A stretch of DNA of 64,000 nucleotides from Ensifer sp. PDNC004. GTDB taxonomy: Bacteria > Pseudomonadota > Alphaproteobacteria > Rhizobiales > Rhizobiaceae. Within the stretch, counting starts at the first letter, position 1. Each line of letters begins with the position of its first letter. The position numbers were made by a program, and so were the translations under genes. Of this stretch, positions 1 through 13,200 are shown piece after piece. The notes beneath the pieces were generated by a model, which saw only the letters and a list, made by a program, of their open reading frames with translations, did not search any database and was not told the origin of the DNA. The stretch is from NCBI RefSeq assembly GCF_016919405.1, contig NZ_CP070353.1, positions 3,498,501-3,562,500 on the forward strand, read 5' to 3'.

Positions 1-2
1 GC

Positions 3-3215
<3,213 letters not shown>

Positions 3216-3323
3216 GAGGCCCCGGTGACCAAGGCTCCCGGTTCATTGCAGATCGGTTCGGGGGCCTCTCACGCGCGCTCGCAAAAAGCGCCTGTTCAGA
3301 CGCAAAGCTTTCAGGATGAAACG

Positions 3324-4781
3324 ATGGGTAAGGTAACTGGATTTCTCGAGATCGACCGGCAAGTGGCAAAGTACCAGCCGGCGTCCGACCGCATCCGCCA
3401 TTTTCGCGAATTCACCATTCCGATGTCAGAACCGGAAGTGCAGAAGCAGGCGGCACGCTGCATGGACTGTGGCATCCCCTATTGCCACGGCCCGACCGGC
3501 TGCCCGGTGCACAACCAGATCCCGGACTGGAACGACCTCGTCTACAACGGCAACTGGGACGAGGCGATCCGCAACCTGCATTCGACCAACAACTTCCCGG
3601 AATTCACCGGTCGCGTCTGCCCGGCGCCGTGCGAGGAAGCCTGCACGCTGAACCTCGAAGACACGCCGGTGGCGATCAAGACCGTCGAGCAGGCGATCGC
3701 CGACAAAGCCTATGAGATGGGCTACATCGTGCCGCAGCCGGCCGTCACCAAGACCGGCAAGAAGGTCGCGGTCATCGGCTCGGGACCTGCCGGCATGGCA
3801 TCGGCCCAGCAGCTTGCCCGCGCCGGCCACGAGGTTTACGTCTACGAACGCGAGACCAAGCCCGGCGGCCTGCTGCGCTACGGCATCCCGGACTTCAAGA
3901 TGGAAAAGAACTTCATCGATCGCCGCGTCGACCAGATGCGCGGCGAAGGGGTCACTTTCCATTGCGGCATCAATGTCGGCGTCGATGTGCCGATGCAGCG
4001 CCTGCTCGACGAGCATGACGCCGTGCTCTACTGCGGCGGCTCCGAGACCCCGCGCGACGCGGGCATCCCCGGCGTCCAGTTCGCCGGCGTGCATGACGCG
4101 ATGCCCTATCTCGTCCAGCAGAACCGCCGCGTCGGCCGCGAGAACATCGACAGCGTCGGCTGGCCGTCGCAGCCGATCCTTGCCGGCGGCAAGCATATCG
4201 TCGTCGTCGGCGGTGGTGATACCGCGTCCGACTGTGTCGGCACCGCTTTCCGCCAGGGCGCCGTCAAGGTGACCCAGCTCGACATCCGTCCGCAGCCGCC
4301 GGAAAAGGAAGACAAGCTCGCCGTCTGGCCGTTCTGGGCGACGAAGATGCGCACCTCTTCCAGCCAGGCCGAAGGCGCCATCCGCGAGTTCCAGGTGGCG
4401 ACCCTTGAGTTCATCGGCGACGAGGACGGCAACCTGACCGGCGTGAAGTGCTGCCAGGTGGATGATCGCCGCAAGCCGGTCGCCGGCACGGAGTTCATCA
4501 TCAAGGCGGATCTTGCCTTCATCGCCATCGGTTTCAGTGGTCCCTTCACCAACAGCGTGATCAAGGATCTCGGCGACAAGCTGACGCTCAACACCGACCG
4601 CCGCGGCTCGACCAACGTCGTCGCCAACGAGCGCGACTACAAGACCTCAGTCGACAAGCTCTGGACGGCCGGCGACGTGCGCCGCGGCCAATCGCTCGTC
4701 GTCTGGGCGATCCGCGAAGGCCGCCAGGCGGCACGTGCGATCGACGAGGCGCTGATGGGCTCGACGACCCTGCCGCGCTAA
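3324..4781 (+). CDS. gltD: Glutamate synthase [NADPH] small subunit
   Basis: The 485-residue small subunit oxidises NADPH and passes electrons to GltB. Two cysteine groups for [4Fe-4S] clusters are visible (C46, C49, C54, C60 and C99, C103, C107), then an FAD-binding GSGPAG at 152-157 and a second dinucleotide fold with [10 protein letters not shown] for NADPH. I chose ATG 3324 because the protein then begins [10 protein letters not shown], the normal GltD N-terminus, with AGGA just upstream. An in-frame GTG at 3225 would add 33 residues unlike the family. It is co-transcribed with gltB and ends at a strong intrinsic terminator. Confidence 0.97.
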   Translation: MGKVTGFLEIDRQVAKYQPASDRIRHFREFTIPMSEPEVQKQAARCMDCGIPYCHGPTGCPVHNQIPDWNDLVYNGNWDEAIRNLHSTNNFPEFTGRVCPAPCEEACTLNLEDTPVAIKTVEQAIADKAYEMGYIVPQPAVTKTGKKVAVIGSGPAGMASAQQLARAGHEVYVYERETKPGGLLRYGIPDFKMEKNFIDRRVDQMRGEGVTFHCGINVGVDVPMQRLLDEHDAVLYCGGSETPRDAGIPGVQFAGVHDAMPYLVQQNRRVGRENIDSVGWPSQPILAGGKHIVVVGGGDTASDCVGTAFRQGAVKVTQLDIRPQPPEKEDKLAVWPFWATKMRTSSSQAEGAIREFQVATLEFIGDEDGNLTGVKCCQVDDRRKPVAGTEFIIKADLAFIAIGFSGPFTNSVIKDLGDKLTLNTDRRGSTNVVANERDYKTSVDKLWTAGDVRRGQSLVVWAIREGRQAARAIDEALMGSTTLPR

Positions 4782-4806
4782 GCAAGTTCACTCCCAAGCA
4801 TGAAAG

Positions 4807-4835
4807 AAGCCCCGCAGCGATGCGGGGCTTTTTTT
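4807..4835 (+). terminator. Intrinsic terminator of gltBD
   Basis: A perfect 10-bp stem, AAGCCCCGCA / TGCGGGGCTT, with loop GCGA, is followed by a T run. It lies 25 bp after the gltD stop codon. Confidence 0.92.
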
Positions 4836-4861
4836 GTGGCCGGGCAGGACTGTTCGTCGAT

Positions 4862-6112
4862 CTAGTTGCGGATCACCGGGTTGCTGATCACCGTGCTCGG
4901 TTTCGACAGGCGGAAGTCATCGACGCGGCCGGCCGGGGCGGCGGCGACGTCGCCCTTGCCCACCAGCAGGTCGCGCGGGCTCTTGCCGTTGCCCTTGTCC
5001 GGTGCTGCGCCGCCGAGCAGGGATGCGGCGCCATCGAGCGCCGGATCGGTCAGGCCGATCGGCTGGGTCTTGACGATATCCTCGTTGCCGAGCGGTGCGG
5101 TCACCACGAGGTCCTTGAGTTCGTCGGCGCCCGGTACGTTTTTGTCGGTCGCGGCGGCATCGCCGAGCAGCCGGCGGATGTCCTTCTCCACGTAAAATGC
5201 GAGCTTGCGCTTGCCGGCCTTGGTCAGGTTGACGCCGTCGGCGCCGCGCAGGCGCACCTGCTGGCCGTTGATGTCGGACCCGGTCAGCACGAATTTGCCG
5301 CCCTCGTCGACGAAACCGTCCCAGATGTCGACGAACTGGCCGCCGACCTTCTCAATTTCCTCGCGGTAGATACCGTTGAAGGTGACCATGTCGGCGGTCA
5401 TGGCGGCCGACTGGAATGGTGGCATGCCGACCCAGAGAACCGGCAGCTTTTCCTTGCGCGCAAGGGCTGCCAGCGCGTTGACGCGTTTGCGATACTCTTC
5501 CGTCCAAAGGTCGGAGCGGAACTTCTCCTTGGTGCTGCCGATTTGCATCTGCTGGCGATCGTTGGCGCCCAAGCTGATGATGATGACCGACGGCTTCACT
5601 TCGCCGACATAGCCCGGCAGCGTGCCGGGCCAATTGTAATAGTCCTCGCGCACGAGACCGGACGAGCCGTTCGCGCGTGTCTCGGTGGTGATGCCGGGCG
5701 TCATCTCGAAGGCGGTCTTCAGGCCGTCGCCAAGGCTACCGGCCATGAAGTCGCCGACGACGAGCACCTTCTTGGCATCCGGCGCCTTTTCCACCACCAC
5801 GGGCGCCGGGGCAGCGGTGTCGGCAGGTTTCGGCTTCTGCTTCTGTTGACCCAGGCCCTTCTGGCGCTGTTGCGGCTGGCGCTGGCGCTTCGGGCGCGGC
5901 TGTTCGGGAAAATAGTCCCGGTCCTCATAGACCGGCCGCTCGCGGCTCAGTCCGCCAAAGAGCATCTGGAACAGATTGCGCCGCTGCACCCGCTCCTGCG
6001 CCTCGGCAAAGCTGGCGAACAGGCTCACGGTGAGCATGGCCGCGAGCGCGATCATAATCGTCGCAATCCCGAACGGCGTCCGGCCCTGTTGCCTGCTGCG
6101 CTTGCTCGTCAT
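4862..6112 (-). CDS. SGNH/GDSL-type hydrolase family protein (DUF459-like), exported
   Basis: A predicted 416-residue protein. Residues about 12-34 form a hydrophobic signal or anchor ending ASFAEAQ. A basic, Pro/Gln-rich linker follows (PRPKRQRQPQQRQKG), then an SGNH-hydrolase-like domain with a GDFMAGSLGDGL first block and an ASL-GAND block (SLGANDRQQM). This matches DUF459 proteins, periplasmic esterase-like enzymes of unknown substrate in rhizobia. ATG 6112 (MTSKRSRQQG) gives a normal signal sequence; an upstream in-frame start at 6163 would add 17 Arg-rich residues. It follows the lytic transglycosylase on the same strand after 136 bp, so an acyl-modification role in the cell wall is possible but is inference. 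Confidence 0.8.
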   Translation of the reverse strand: MTSKRSRQQGRTPFGIATIMIALAAMLTVSLFASFAEAQERVQRRNLFQMLFGGLSRERPVYEDRDYFPEQPRPKRQRQPQQRQKGLGQQKQKPKPADTAAPAPVVVEKAPDAKKVLVVGDFMAGSLGDGLKTAFEMTPGITTETRANGSSGLVREDYYNWPGTLPGYVGEVKPSVIIISLGANDRQQMQIGSTKEKFRSDLWTEEYRKRVNALAALARKEKLPVLWVGMPPFQSAAMTADMVTFNGIYREEIEKVGGQFVDIWDGFVDEGGKFVLTGSDINGQQVRLRGADGVNLTKAGKRKLAFYVEKDIRRLLGDAAATDKNVPGADELKDLVVTAPLGNEDIVKTQPIGLTDPALDGAASLLGGAAPDKGNGKSPRDLLVGKGDVAAAPAGRVDDFRLSKPSTVISNPVIRN

Positions 6113-6248
6113 CTGCTTTTCTGCCCGTTCATACGTGTTCCGGCGGCGCCTGGCCGCTGTCACGGATCAGCGCGCCGCAGGGAATGCAGCGCGCCTTTTC
6201 GGTCTTTTATCTCACGGATACGCAGATCGTGAAACCGTTTCGAGCCTG

Positions 6249-7469
6249 CTAGTTGCGCAGCGCCCGCAGCAGCATCTGGGTCGGCTCTCCATCCGGCGCC
6301 AGCCCGTTCTTCGACTGGAACGCCTGGATCGCGGCCTTGGAGCCGGAGCCGAAGTTGCCGTCGACTTCGCCGCTATAGTAGCCAAGCTCCTTCAGCCGGT
6401 TCTGCAACTCGAACTTCTCGCTGATATCAAGCGATCCGTCCGGGCGCGGCCAGCGCTGTTGCATCCCCTGGTAGCCGGCGATCTGGTCGGCAAGCAGGCC
6501 GACGCCGAGCGCGTAGCTGTCGGACGCGTTGTAGCGCTTGATGACGAAGAAGTTCTTGGTCATCAGGAAGCCGGGCCCCTGGCCGCCGCTCGGCAACTTG
6601 AGCTCGGCACGTGTGCTGCCATTGCGGAAGCCCTTGCCGTTCGGCCGGGCGAAACCGAGCGACGCCCATTCCTTGAGCGTCTTCGTCTGGCCGGAATACT
6701 TCGCGGCATTGGCCGGCGGAGCGACCTCGTAGCCCCAGGTCTCGCCCGGCTGCCAGCCGTTTTTCTTCAGAAGGTTGGCGGCGGTTGCCAGCGCGTCCGG
6801 CACGGAGTTCCAGATGTCGCGGTGACCGTTCCCGTCCGCGTCGACCGCATAGAGCAGGTAGCTCGTGGGGATGAACTGGGTGTGGCCCATGGCGCCCGCC
6901 CAGGAGCCGGTCAGCTCACGCGGGGTGATATCGCCCTTCTGCAGAATTTTCAGCGCGGCGATCAGCTGCTTCTTGGCATAGTTCGACCGCTTCGGATCCG
7001 CATAGGCAAGGGTGGCGAGCGCGCGCGGCACGTAGTGCAGGCGGTCGTCCTTTTCCAGCACGGCGCCGTAGTTGGACTCCATCGACCAGATGGCGAGCAG
7101 AATGGTCTTGTCGACGCCGAAGTGTTTCTCCAGCGCGTTCAGCGTGCGAGCGTGCTTGGTCGCCATCTCCTGGCCGACGCGCTTGGTGTAGGGGTTCACG
7201 CGGGAATCGATATATTCCCAGATCTTGTGCTTGAACTCCGGCTGGTAGTTGGCCTTGTCGATCACCGTCTGGTCGGGCGACTTTACGCCGGCAAAGGCCT
7301 GGCGGTAGGTTGCCTTGGTGATGCCTGCCTGAGCGGCGGTCGCGTAAAACTCGTTGATCCAGTTCTGGAACCCGGTATCGGCGCGCGCGGGGGAGGTGCC
7401 GAGCGTGGCGGCGGATAGGACGAGGGCGGCTGCGATATGACGGAAAAACGTCCTGCGGTTTCTGATCAT
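6249..7469 (-). CDS. Lytic murein transglycosylase, MltB/SLT2 family, with C-terminal peptidoglycan-binding domain
   Basis: A 406-residue periplasmic enzyme that cleaves the MurNAc-GlcNAc bond to form anhydro-muropeptides. The signal peptide is residues 1-30 (ends SPARA). The SLT2 domain has the catalytic Glu in SMESNYG (E131) and the family segment GAMGHTQFIPTSY. The last 60 residues are a PG_binding_1 repeat (LKELGYYSGEVDGNFG). ATG 7469 (MIRNRRTFFR) was chosen because it starts the signal peptide; the in-frame extension to 7622 is low-complexity and outside the family. It is divergent from galU. Confidence 0.92.
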   Translation of the reverse strand: MIRNRRTFFRHIAAALVLSAATLGTSPARADTGFQNWINEFYATAAQAGITKATYRQAFAGVKSPDQTVIDKANYQPEFKHKIWEYIDSRVNPYTKRVGQEMATKHARTLNALEKHFGVDKTILLAIWSMESNYGAVLEKDDRLHYVPRALATLAYADPKRSNYAKKQLIAALKILQKGDITPRELTGSWAGAMGHTQFIPTSYLLYAVDADGNGHRDIWNSVPDALATAANLLKKNGWQPGETWGYEVAPPANAAKYSGQTKTLKEWASLGFARPNGKGFRNGSTRAELKLPSGGQGPGFLMTKNFFVIKRYNASDSYALGVGLLADQIAGYQGMQQRWPRPDGSLDISEKFELQNRLKELGYYSGEVDGNFGSGSKAAIQAFQSKNGLAPDGEPTQMLLRALRN

Positions 7470-7867
7470 CAGCTGTCGGTTCCGTTTCTCTGCGGAGCTT
7501 CGGCCGTCATGGCCCGAATCACTCCGCAAGGTGGCAGTCTGGGGCCAGCCTGGACGGTGGGGGCAGTCGTCGGCGGCTCCTGTTTCGGATCCGGCCGCGC
7601 TTGTTGCATTGCCGGATTGCAACGAATCTACAGAAACGTGGTCAACAAACCCTTTACCATGAAAATGTGGTGGCGTCTTCGGCCACAGAAAATGTCAAGC
7701 GTTGGTCGTGGAGTTCGCATATGCATTTGTTTCGTCGGTTCATGCTGTGTTCAGCTGACGGCATAGAGATTGCGGCTCCATTACGGAGCGCTGTATGGTT
7801 CGGGACGGATTGACGTCCAGGACCATTCGGCAAGAGTTAAGAGTGAAATCCTTTCAAGGAGGTATCG
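7470..7867. other. Divergent intergenic region between the transglycosylase and galU
   Basis: A gap of 398 bp with no gene I can support; open frames here are out-of-frame extensions of the flanking genes. It must hold the promoters of both. A weak sigma-70-like pair, TTGACG (7810-7815) with GAGTTA 18 bp downstream, lies upstream of galU. A very strong ribosome-binding site AAGGAGGT (7856-7863) sits 4 bp before the galU ATG. Confidence 0.45.
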
Positions 7868-8755
7868 ATGACCGACAAGCGTAAAGTCCGCAAAGCCGTG
7901 TTCCCGGTCGCAGGACTGGGCACCCGTTTCCTGCCGGCGACCAAGGCCGTGCCGAAGGAAATGCTGACGGTGGTGGACAAGCCGGTCATTCAATATGTGG
8001 TCGACGAAGCGCTGGAAGCCGGTATCGAGCATCTGATCTTCGTGACCGGCCGCAGCAAGGCTGTCATCGAGGACTATTTCGACATTCAGGTCGAGCTCGA
8101 CCAGACGCTGCGCGAGCGCAACAAGAAGATTGAGATCGAACTGCTCGACCGCATCCTGCCGAAGGCGGGAACGACCAGCTTTACCCGCCAGCAGGCGCCG
8201 CTCGGCCTTGGCCATGCAGTCTGGTGCGCCCGTGAACTCGTTGGCAACGAGCCCTTCGCGCTGCTCCTGCCAGATATGATCATGAAGGGCGAGAAGGGCT
8301 GCCTCAAGGGCATGGTCGAGCTCTACGAGCAGAGCGGCGGCAACGTCATCGCGGTTGAGGAATGCGCGCCGGACCAGGCGCACAAATACGGCATCGTCGG
8401 CGTCGGCGACAAGGTCGGCGAAGGTTTCAAGATCACCAAGATGGTCGAGAAGCCGGCACCGGGCACTGCCCCGTCGAACTTCTTCATCAACGGCCGCTAC
8501 ATCCTTCAGCCGGAGATCTTCCCTATCCTCGAAAAGCAGGAGCGTGGCGCCGGCAACGAGATCCAGCTGACCGACGGCATGCTCAAGCTTTCCGACAGCC
8601 AGCAGTTTGCCGCCTACCACTTCCGTGGCGATACCTATGACTGTGGCGCCAAGGACGGCTTCATCCTGGCAAACGTTGCGTTTGCGCTCGAGCGTGGCGA
8701 CATTCGCCCGACCGTGGAAGGTCCGCTGAAGAGCCTGCTCGCCAGCCTGAAGTAA
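7868..8755 (+). CDS. galU: UTP--glucose-1-phosphate uridylyltransferase
   Basis: A 295-residue enzyme making UDP-glucose from UTP and glucose-1-phosphate, which supplies exopolysaccharide, LPS and cyclic glucan synthesis. The nucleotide-binding signature [19 protein letters not shown] lies at residues 14-32, and the length is normal for bacterial GalU. The start is fixed by the AAGGAGGT ribosome-binding site. Rhizobia often carry more than one paralogue (galU/exoN), so the exact symbol is uncertain. It is a single gene ending at a strong terminator and converges on the porin gene. Confidence 0.95.
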   Translation: MTDKRKVRKAVFPVAGLGTRFLPATKAVPKEMLTVVDKPVIQYVVDEALEAGIEHLIFVTGRSKAVIEDYFDIQVELDQTLRERNKKIEIELLDRILPKAGTTSFTRQQAPLGLGHAVWCARELVGNEPFALLLPDMIMKGEKGCLKGMVELYEQSGGNVIAVEECAPDQAHKYGIVGVGDKVGEGFKITKMVEKPAPGTAPSNFFINGRYILQPEIFPILEKQERGAGNEIQLTDGMLKLSDSQQFAAYHFRGDTYDCGAKDGFILANVAFALERGDIRPTVEGPLKSLLASLK

Positions 8756-8779
8756 TCGGCTTTCTCTTCTCGAAGGCAG

Positions 8780-8811
8780 AAAGGCCGCGCCCGTCGGGCG
8801 CGGCCTTTTTT
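8780..8811 (+). terminator. Intrinsic terminator of galU
   Basis: The stem AAAGGCCGCGCCC / GGGCGCGGCCTTT has loop GTC and runs into TTTTTTA. It lies between convergent galU and the porin gene. Confidence 0.92.
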
Positions 8812-8830
8812 ATCTGATGATCGGATTGCC

Positions 8831-10294
8831 TCAGCGGCGGAGCGTCAACCCGACGCCGACACGGGTGATGTCGGTGGTGTCGCCCTGATCGCGGGTGGTA
8901 CGCTCGTAGCTGACGTCGCCCGTCAGCGCCAAATAACGGTTGATGTCGTAGGTGAGGCCGGCGCCGGTGCGCCAGGTGGTCTCGTCCGACGAACGGGCGT
9001 TCGAGGGGTAGTTGCGGAGCGTCAGGTTGTTCGTCAGTCGCGCGACCAGGTCCGAGCGCATTTGGTGGGTGATGATGTTGGTGAAGTTGTAGTCGATCGA
9101 GCCCGCATCGCCCGCCGTCGTCGACGGGTTGAGGTCGGTCGAAACGGCGAAGAGCACGTCGGTACCGCGTTGCGGCGACCAGTTGAGACGGCCATCGATC
9201 GAGAGGCCGCGGAGGTCGCCGAGGCGATCGTCCTCGAAATTGTAGGTCTCGTAGCCGAGGCCGAGCTCGCCATAGAGCTTCTCGCCGAGGTCGAGCTCGA
9301 TACCGCCGCGTCCGGCATAGGTCTGATAGGAGCGCTCGAAGCCGAGCGGGTCCTGGCGCAGGTCGTAGAGCGACTTGCCGACGGAGGCTTCGAGAAACGG
9401 GATCAGCGCCGGCGACAGTTCGTAGCCGACACGGGCGGTGAGCATGCCGGTGTTGCGGTTTCGATACTTGACCGACAGGTTCGTGCCGTTTTCGAGTTCG
9501 ACATCACCATAGGTGCGCCGGTCGAAATCGATGCCGACCGAGCCGCGGATCAGGCCGAAATCGCGCTCGACGGCCGCGCCGAGGCGGTAGGTGTTGACCG
9601 CCGACTGGTTCTTGGCGTTGGAAACCGCATTCGGGTCGTCGGCGTCTTCGCGCTCGAAGCTGTAGCCGGCGCGCAGACGGGCGATCGTTTCGTCCCAGAG
9701 ATCGAGGCGCAGTTCGGCATCGACATTGGCGCGCGGCTCTTCCTCGCCCTCGCCGGAGATGTTGTTCTGCAGCACGCCTTCGCCGGTGACGGTCAGCTGA
9801 TGCCGCGACCAGTCCGACGTCAAGGTGCCGCGAATTCCGGTTTCGAGATAGCCGCGGTTGGTCTTGGTGTCGCCGTCCTTGCGCCATTCGTGATTGATGG
9901 TCTCGCTGACGCTCGGGCGCAGCGTGAAGGTGCCGAGGCGAATGCCCGCTGCGCGATCGTATTCGGGGTCATAGGCCCGCAGCCGCAGGCCGTCGAGCGT
10001 CGGCTCGCGCTGGTTCAGGCGGAGGTAGTCCTCGTTTGAAGCCGGTGTCAGGTCGTCGGCGCTGACGGCGCCGGTCGTCTGCGGATCGGTGATCGCGGGT
10101 GTCGTGGCCGGGACGGCTGACGGTGCCGTGCCGGCAATATAGGTCGTCGCCGGCGCGGTCGTGGCGGTCTGGGCGTTCAAGGACGTCGGGACAAGCAGCG
10201 CTGTGCCAGCCAGCAGCAACGCCAGCGAGGCCGAACGCCGCGCGTCTCCTTTGGTCGAGCGAGATGTGCCTGGCACCATATGCCGTTTGTCCAC
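8831..10294 (-). CDS. Outer membrane beta-barrel protein (putative BBP2-type porin)
   Basis: A predicted 487-residue exported protein. After a signal sequence (LALLLAGTALLVPTSLNAQ) comes a Thr/Ala/Pro linker of about 50 residues, then a long series of alternating amphipathic strands (for example RLGTFTLRPSVSETINHEW and LTVTGEGVLQNNISG), ending in ITRVGVGLTLRR with a penultimate-strand pattern typical of barrels. This resembles the putative beta-barrel porin 2 family often linked to surface polysaccharides. The start is uncertain: GTG 10294 or ATG 10279, neither with a good ribosome-binding site. It is convergent with galU. No substrate can be inferred. Confidence 0.75.
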   Translation of the reverse strand: MDKRHMVPGTSRSTKGDARRSASLALLLAGTALLVPTSLNAQTATTAPATTYIAGTAPSAVPATTPAITDPQTTGAVSADDLTPASNEDYLRLNQREPTLDGLRLRAYDPEYDRAAGIRLGTFTLRPSVSETINHEWRKDGDTKTNRGYLETGIRGTLTSDWSRHQLTVTGEGVLQNNISGEGEEEPRANVDAELRLDLWDETIARLRAGYSFEREDADDPNAVSNAKNQSAVNTYRLGAAVERDFGLIRGSVGIDFDRRTYGDVELENGTNLSVKYRNRNTGMLTARVGYELSPALIPFLEASVGKSLYDLRQDPLGFERSYQTYAGRGGIELDLGEKLYGELGLGYETYNFEDDRLGDLRGLSIDGRLNWSPQRGTDVLFAVSTDLNPSTTAGDAGSIDYNFTNIITHQMRSDLVARLTNNLTLRNYPSNARSSDETTWRTGAGLTYDINRYLALTGDVSYERTTRDQGDTTDITRVGVGLTLRR

Positions 10295-10373
10295 GAGTCT
10301 GATTGCAATCCTTTCGCAATCGTAAAGCGACGTGGTTAAGCAATCGTTTCCAAGCGGAAAAAACGTCGTGGCA

Positions 10374-10844
10374 TCAGCCGCTTGCGGTTACGCCTTCGAC
10401 GGTCAGGTTGCGGCCGTTGGTGGAAACGACGCGCACCCGCGTGCCGGCCGGAAGGTCCGGCCCCTCGACGATCCAGAACGTGTCGTCGAGCCGGATCCGT
10501 CCTCGGCCCTCGGCGATCGGCTTCTCCAACACCGCCGTGCGTCCGACGAGGCTTTCGGCGCGCTGGTTCAACAGCGGCTCGTCGGATATCTCGGAGGTGG
10601 AGAGAACGAAGCGGCGGCCGAGCAGAACGGCCGCTACCGACAGCAGGGCGAAAAGCACCAGCTGAACCTGCCAAATCCAGAAACCGACCTCCCAAAGGAG
10701 GAGGGACAGGATGCCGACGACAAGGGCCGCGACGCCGATCCAGATCAGGAACACGCCGGGCGCGACGAGCTCGGCTGCCAGAAGCACGAAACCCAGAACC
10801 CACCAGCTCCAGGGCCCGAGTTCTTGAATGGCGCGTTCGATCAT
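10374..10844 (-). CDS. NfeD family membrane protein
   Basis: A 156-residue short-type NfeD protein with two or three transmembrane segments in the first 75 residues (WWVLGFVLLAAELVAPGVFLIW; LVLFALLSVAAVLLG) and a C-terminal OB-fold-like domain (LVGRTAVLEKPIAEGRGRIRLDDTFW). It starts 3 bp after the qmcA stop, so the two are translated from one mRNA. SPFH and NfeD proteins are known partners in membrane-microdomain organisation. Confidence 0.9.
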   Translation of the reverse strand: MIERAIQELGPWSWWVLGFVLLAAELVAPGVFLIWIGVAALVVGILSLLLWEVGFWIWQVQLVLFALLSVAAVLLGRRFVLSTSEISDEPLLNQRAESLVGRTAVLEKPIAEGRGRIRLDDTFWIVEGPDLPAGTRVRVVSTNGRNLTVEGVTASG

Positions 10845-10847
10845 GGG

Positions 10848-11843
10848 TTACTTCCCTTGCGAGGGATCGGCCGGGAAGGCCGGCGTGGTGCGCGGCGTCG
10901 ACTGGCGCGGTCTCGCCGGCGTGGTGTCACCGTTGCCGAAGACTTCCTTGGCGATGGCGCCGATACCGCCGAGCGAACCGATCAGCGCCGAGGCTTCCAT
11001 CGGCATCAGCACGATCTTCTGGTTGTTGGCGGTGCCGATCGAAGCGAGCGCTTCGGTATACTTCTGCGCGACGAAGTAGTTGATCGCCTGCACGTCGCCG
11101 GCCGCAATGGCCTCGGAGACCATCTTGGTCGCTTTCGCCTCGGCTTCCGCCAGACGTTCGCGCGCTTCGGCGTCGCGGAAGGCTGCTTCACGCTGGCCTT
11201 CAGCCTGCAGGATCGCCGACTGCTTTGCGCCTTCGGCGCGCAGGATCTGCGCGTTTCTGGCACCTTCGGCTTCCAGCACCTGCGCGCGCTTCTCGCGCTC
11301 GGCCTTCATCTGCCGCGCCATGGCATCGACCAGGTCCTTCGGCGGTGCGATGTCCTTGATCTCGACGCGGGTGATCTTGATGCCCCAGGGGCTGGCGGCT
11401 TCGTCGACGACATGCAGCAGCCTGTCATTGATCGTATCGCGGTTGGACAAGAGCTCGTCGAGATCCATCGAACCCATGACCGAGCGGATGTTGGTCATCG
11501 TCAAGTTCAGGATGGCGTTTTCCAGGTGCGCGACCTGGTAGGCGGCCTGCGCCGCGTTCAGGATCTGATAGAAGGCGACGGCATCGGCCGAGACGCTGGC
11601 ATTGTCCTTGGTGATGACTTCCTGGGTCGGTACGTCGAGCACCTGTTCCATCACGTTCATCTTCGCACCGATCCGGTCGATGAAGGGAACGATCAGGTTG
11701 AGACCGGGTTCCAGCGTTTTCGTGTAACGACCAAAGCGTTCGATCGTATAGCGGTAGCCCTGCGGCACCGTCTTGATCCCCATGAAGAGGATCAGGATGA
11801 TAAGCACCACGAAGCCAATGACGACGATATCCATTCCGCCCAA
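10848..11843 (-). CDS. qmcA: SPFH/band-7 domain membrane protein (QmcA/stomatin-like)
   Basis: A 331-residue protein with one N-terminal membrane segment ([17 protein letters not shown]), the SPFH domain ([24 protein letters not shown] onwards) and a long Ala/Glu-rich coiled coil (about 190-260) that drives oligomerisation. It probably scaffolds membrane microdomains and modulates membrane proteases. I favour the TTG at 11843 because AAGGGGG lies 6 bp upstream of it; the ATG at 11834 (MDIVVIG) would be 15 bp from that site. It is followed by nfeD. Confidence 0.9.
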   Translation of the reverse strand: MGGMDIVVIGFVVLIILILFMGIKTVPQGYRYTIERFGRYTKTLEPGLNLIVPFIDRIGAKMNVMEQVLDVPTQEVITKDNASVSADAVAFYQILNAAQAAYQVAHLENAILNLTMTNIRSVMGSMDLDELLSNRDTINDRLLHVVDEAASPWGIKITRVEIKDIAPPKDLVDAMARQMKAEREKRAQVLEAEGARNAQILRAEGAKQSAILQAEGQREAAFRDAEARERLAEAEAKATKMVSEAIAAGDVQAINYFVAQKYTEALASIGTANNQKIVLMPMEASALIGSLGGIGAIAKEVFGNGDTTPARPRQSTPRTTPAFPADPSQGK

Positions 11844-12039
11844 GATATACCCCCTTAAATTGCAATCTCGACCTGTGGCTGCAGTCTAGCGTATTCCGGT
11901 TCCGTTCGGAATCGGTTTTCCGCGGATTGCGCGTAAATTCAAAATGTTAGAAGGGCGCACTCGCCGGTGGGCAAGCGCGCGGCTCCTTCATCCTGAGGTG
12001 GTGATCGGCGTGCCGTTTTCAAATGGGCTGGCGGGAGGC

Positions 12040-13077
12040 TCAAAGCCAGCCGGCAAGCTCCCGGCGCACGACGTGTTCGAGCACGGCCATGCCTTCGGCG
12101 CTGTCGTTCAGACAGGGGATGTGGGTGAACTTCTCGCCGCCATTGTGATGGAAGCTCTCAGCCGCCTGCTCGGCGATCTCTTCCAGCGTTTCCAGACAGT
12201 CGGAGACGAAGCCGGGATTGAGCACGGCGATGCGCTTGACGCCATCCTGGGCGAGCTTTTCGACCGTCTTGTCGGTGTAGGGTTGCAGCCATTCCTCGGG
12301 CCCGAAGCGCGACTGGAAGGTGACCTGAAGCTTGTCCTTCGCCCAGCCGAGCTTTTCGCGCAGCAGCCGCGCGGTCTTCTGGCACTGGCAGTAATAGGGG
12401 TCGCCCTTGTCGAAGTAGCTCTTCGGAATGCCGTGGAAGGAGGTGAGCACCACTTCCGGCTCCCAGTCGAGCGTCGCCAGGTGACGCTCGATCGAGGTCG
12501 CCAGGGCGTCGATGTAGACGGGGTCGTCGTGATAAGGCGGGACGGTGCGCAGCGCTGGCTGCCAGCGCATCTTCAGAAGCGCCTCGAAGGCCTTGTCGTT
12601 GACGGTGGCCGTGGTGGCGGCGGCATATTGCGGATAGAGCGGGAAGACAAGGATGCGCTCGCATCCGGCCTTCTGCAGGGTCTCCATGCGCGAGGCGATC
12701 GACGGCTGGCCGTAACGCATGCCCCAGTCGACGATCACGTTGGACTGGTCGGCAAAGCTTTTTGCCATCAGCGTCGCCTGGTTGCGGGTATAGGTGCGCA
12801 AGTAGCTCTCGTTCAGATCCTTGTTCCAAATCATCTCGTAGGCCTTGCCGACCTTGCCGGGGCGGGTGTTGAGCACGATGCCGAACAGGATCGGATACCA
12901 GAACAGCCGCGACCACTCGATCACCCGGCGGTCGGTCAGGAACTCTTTGAGGTACCGGCGCATCGAGGTGTAGTCGGTGCCGTCGGGGGTGCCGAGATTG
13001 ACCAGCAGGATGCCGACCTTTCCGGATTTGACGGAAGGGTGGTTGGCAGGAGTGGTCACGGCAAGCTGATCGGTCAT
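12040..13077 (-). CDS. hemH: Ferrochelatase
   Basis: A 345-residue enzyme inserting Fe2+ into protoporphyrin IX, the last step of haem synthesis. It contains VNLGTPDGTDY near the N-terminus and the catalytic His (H215) in SFHGIPKSYFDKGDPY. A CQCQ follows, as in many alphaproteobacterial ferrochelatases. ATG 13077 (MTDQ) has GAGG at a good distance; MKMTDQ from 13083 is equally possible. An in-frame extension to 13194 crosses the upstream terminator and is rejected. It lies downstream of the 5'-nucleotidase but is separated from it by that terminator. Confidence 0.94.
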   Translation of the reverse strand: MTDQLAVTTPANHPSVKSGKVGILLVNLGTPDGTDYTSMRRYLKEFLTDRRVIEWSRLFWYPILFGIVLNTRPGKVGKAYEMIWNKDLNESYLRTYTRNQATLMAKSFADQSNVIVDWGMRYGQPSIASRMETLQKAGCERILVFPLYPQYAAATTATVNDKAFEALLKMRWQPALRTVPPYHDDPVYIDALATSIERHLATLDWEPEVVLTSFHGIPKSYFDKGDPYYCQCQKTARLLREKLGWAKDKLQVTFQSRFGPEEWLQPYTDKTVEKLAQDGVKRIAVLNPGFVSDCLETLEEIAEQAAESFHHNGGEKFTHIPCLNDSAEGMAVLEHVVRRELAGWL

Positions 13078-13140
13078 CTTCATCCTCGTCGGGTCCCCGT
13101 ATCGGGACACCGCTTTCGTTCCTTCGGTTTCCAGTTCTTC

Positions 13141-13178
13141 TAAAAAGAAAAGCCGGCGCGGGGAAGCCCGCGCCGGCT
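13141..13178 (-). terminator. Intrinsic terminator of the 5'-nucleotidase gene
   Basis: A perfect 12-bp stem, AGCCGGCGCGGG / CCCGCGCCGGCT, with a 4-nt loop (plus-strand GAAG) is followed on the minus strand by TTTTCTTTTTA. It sits between the nucleotidase stop and hemH, so hemH needs its own promoter. Confidence 0.92.
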
Positions 13179-13200
13179 CTGAAAGGAGAGGCAAATTGTC

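Noticed and set aside
3225..3323. N-terminal extension of gltD from GTG 3225
   Set aside because: The added 33 residues do not resemble GltD; the conserved start is at 3324.
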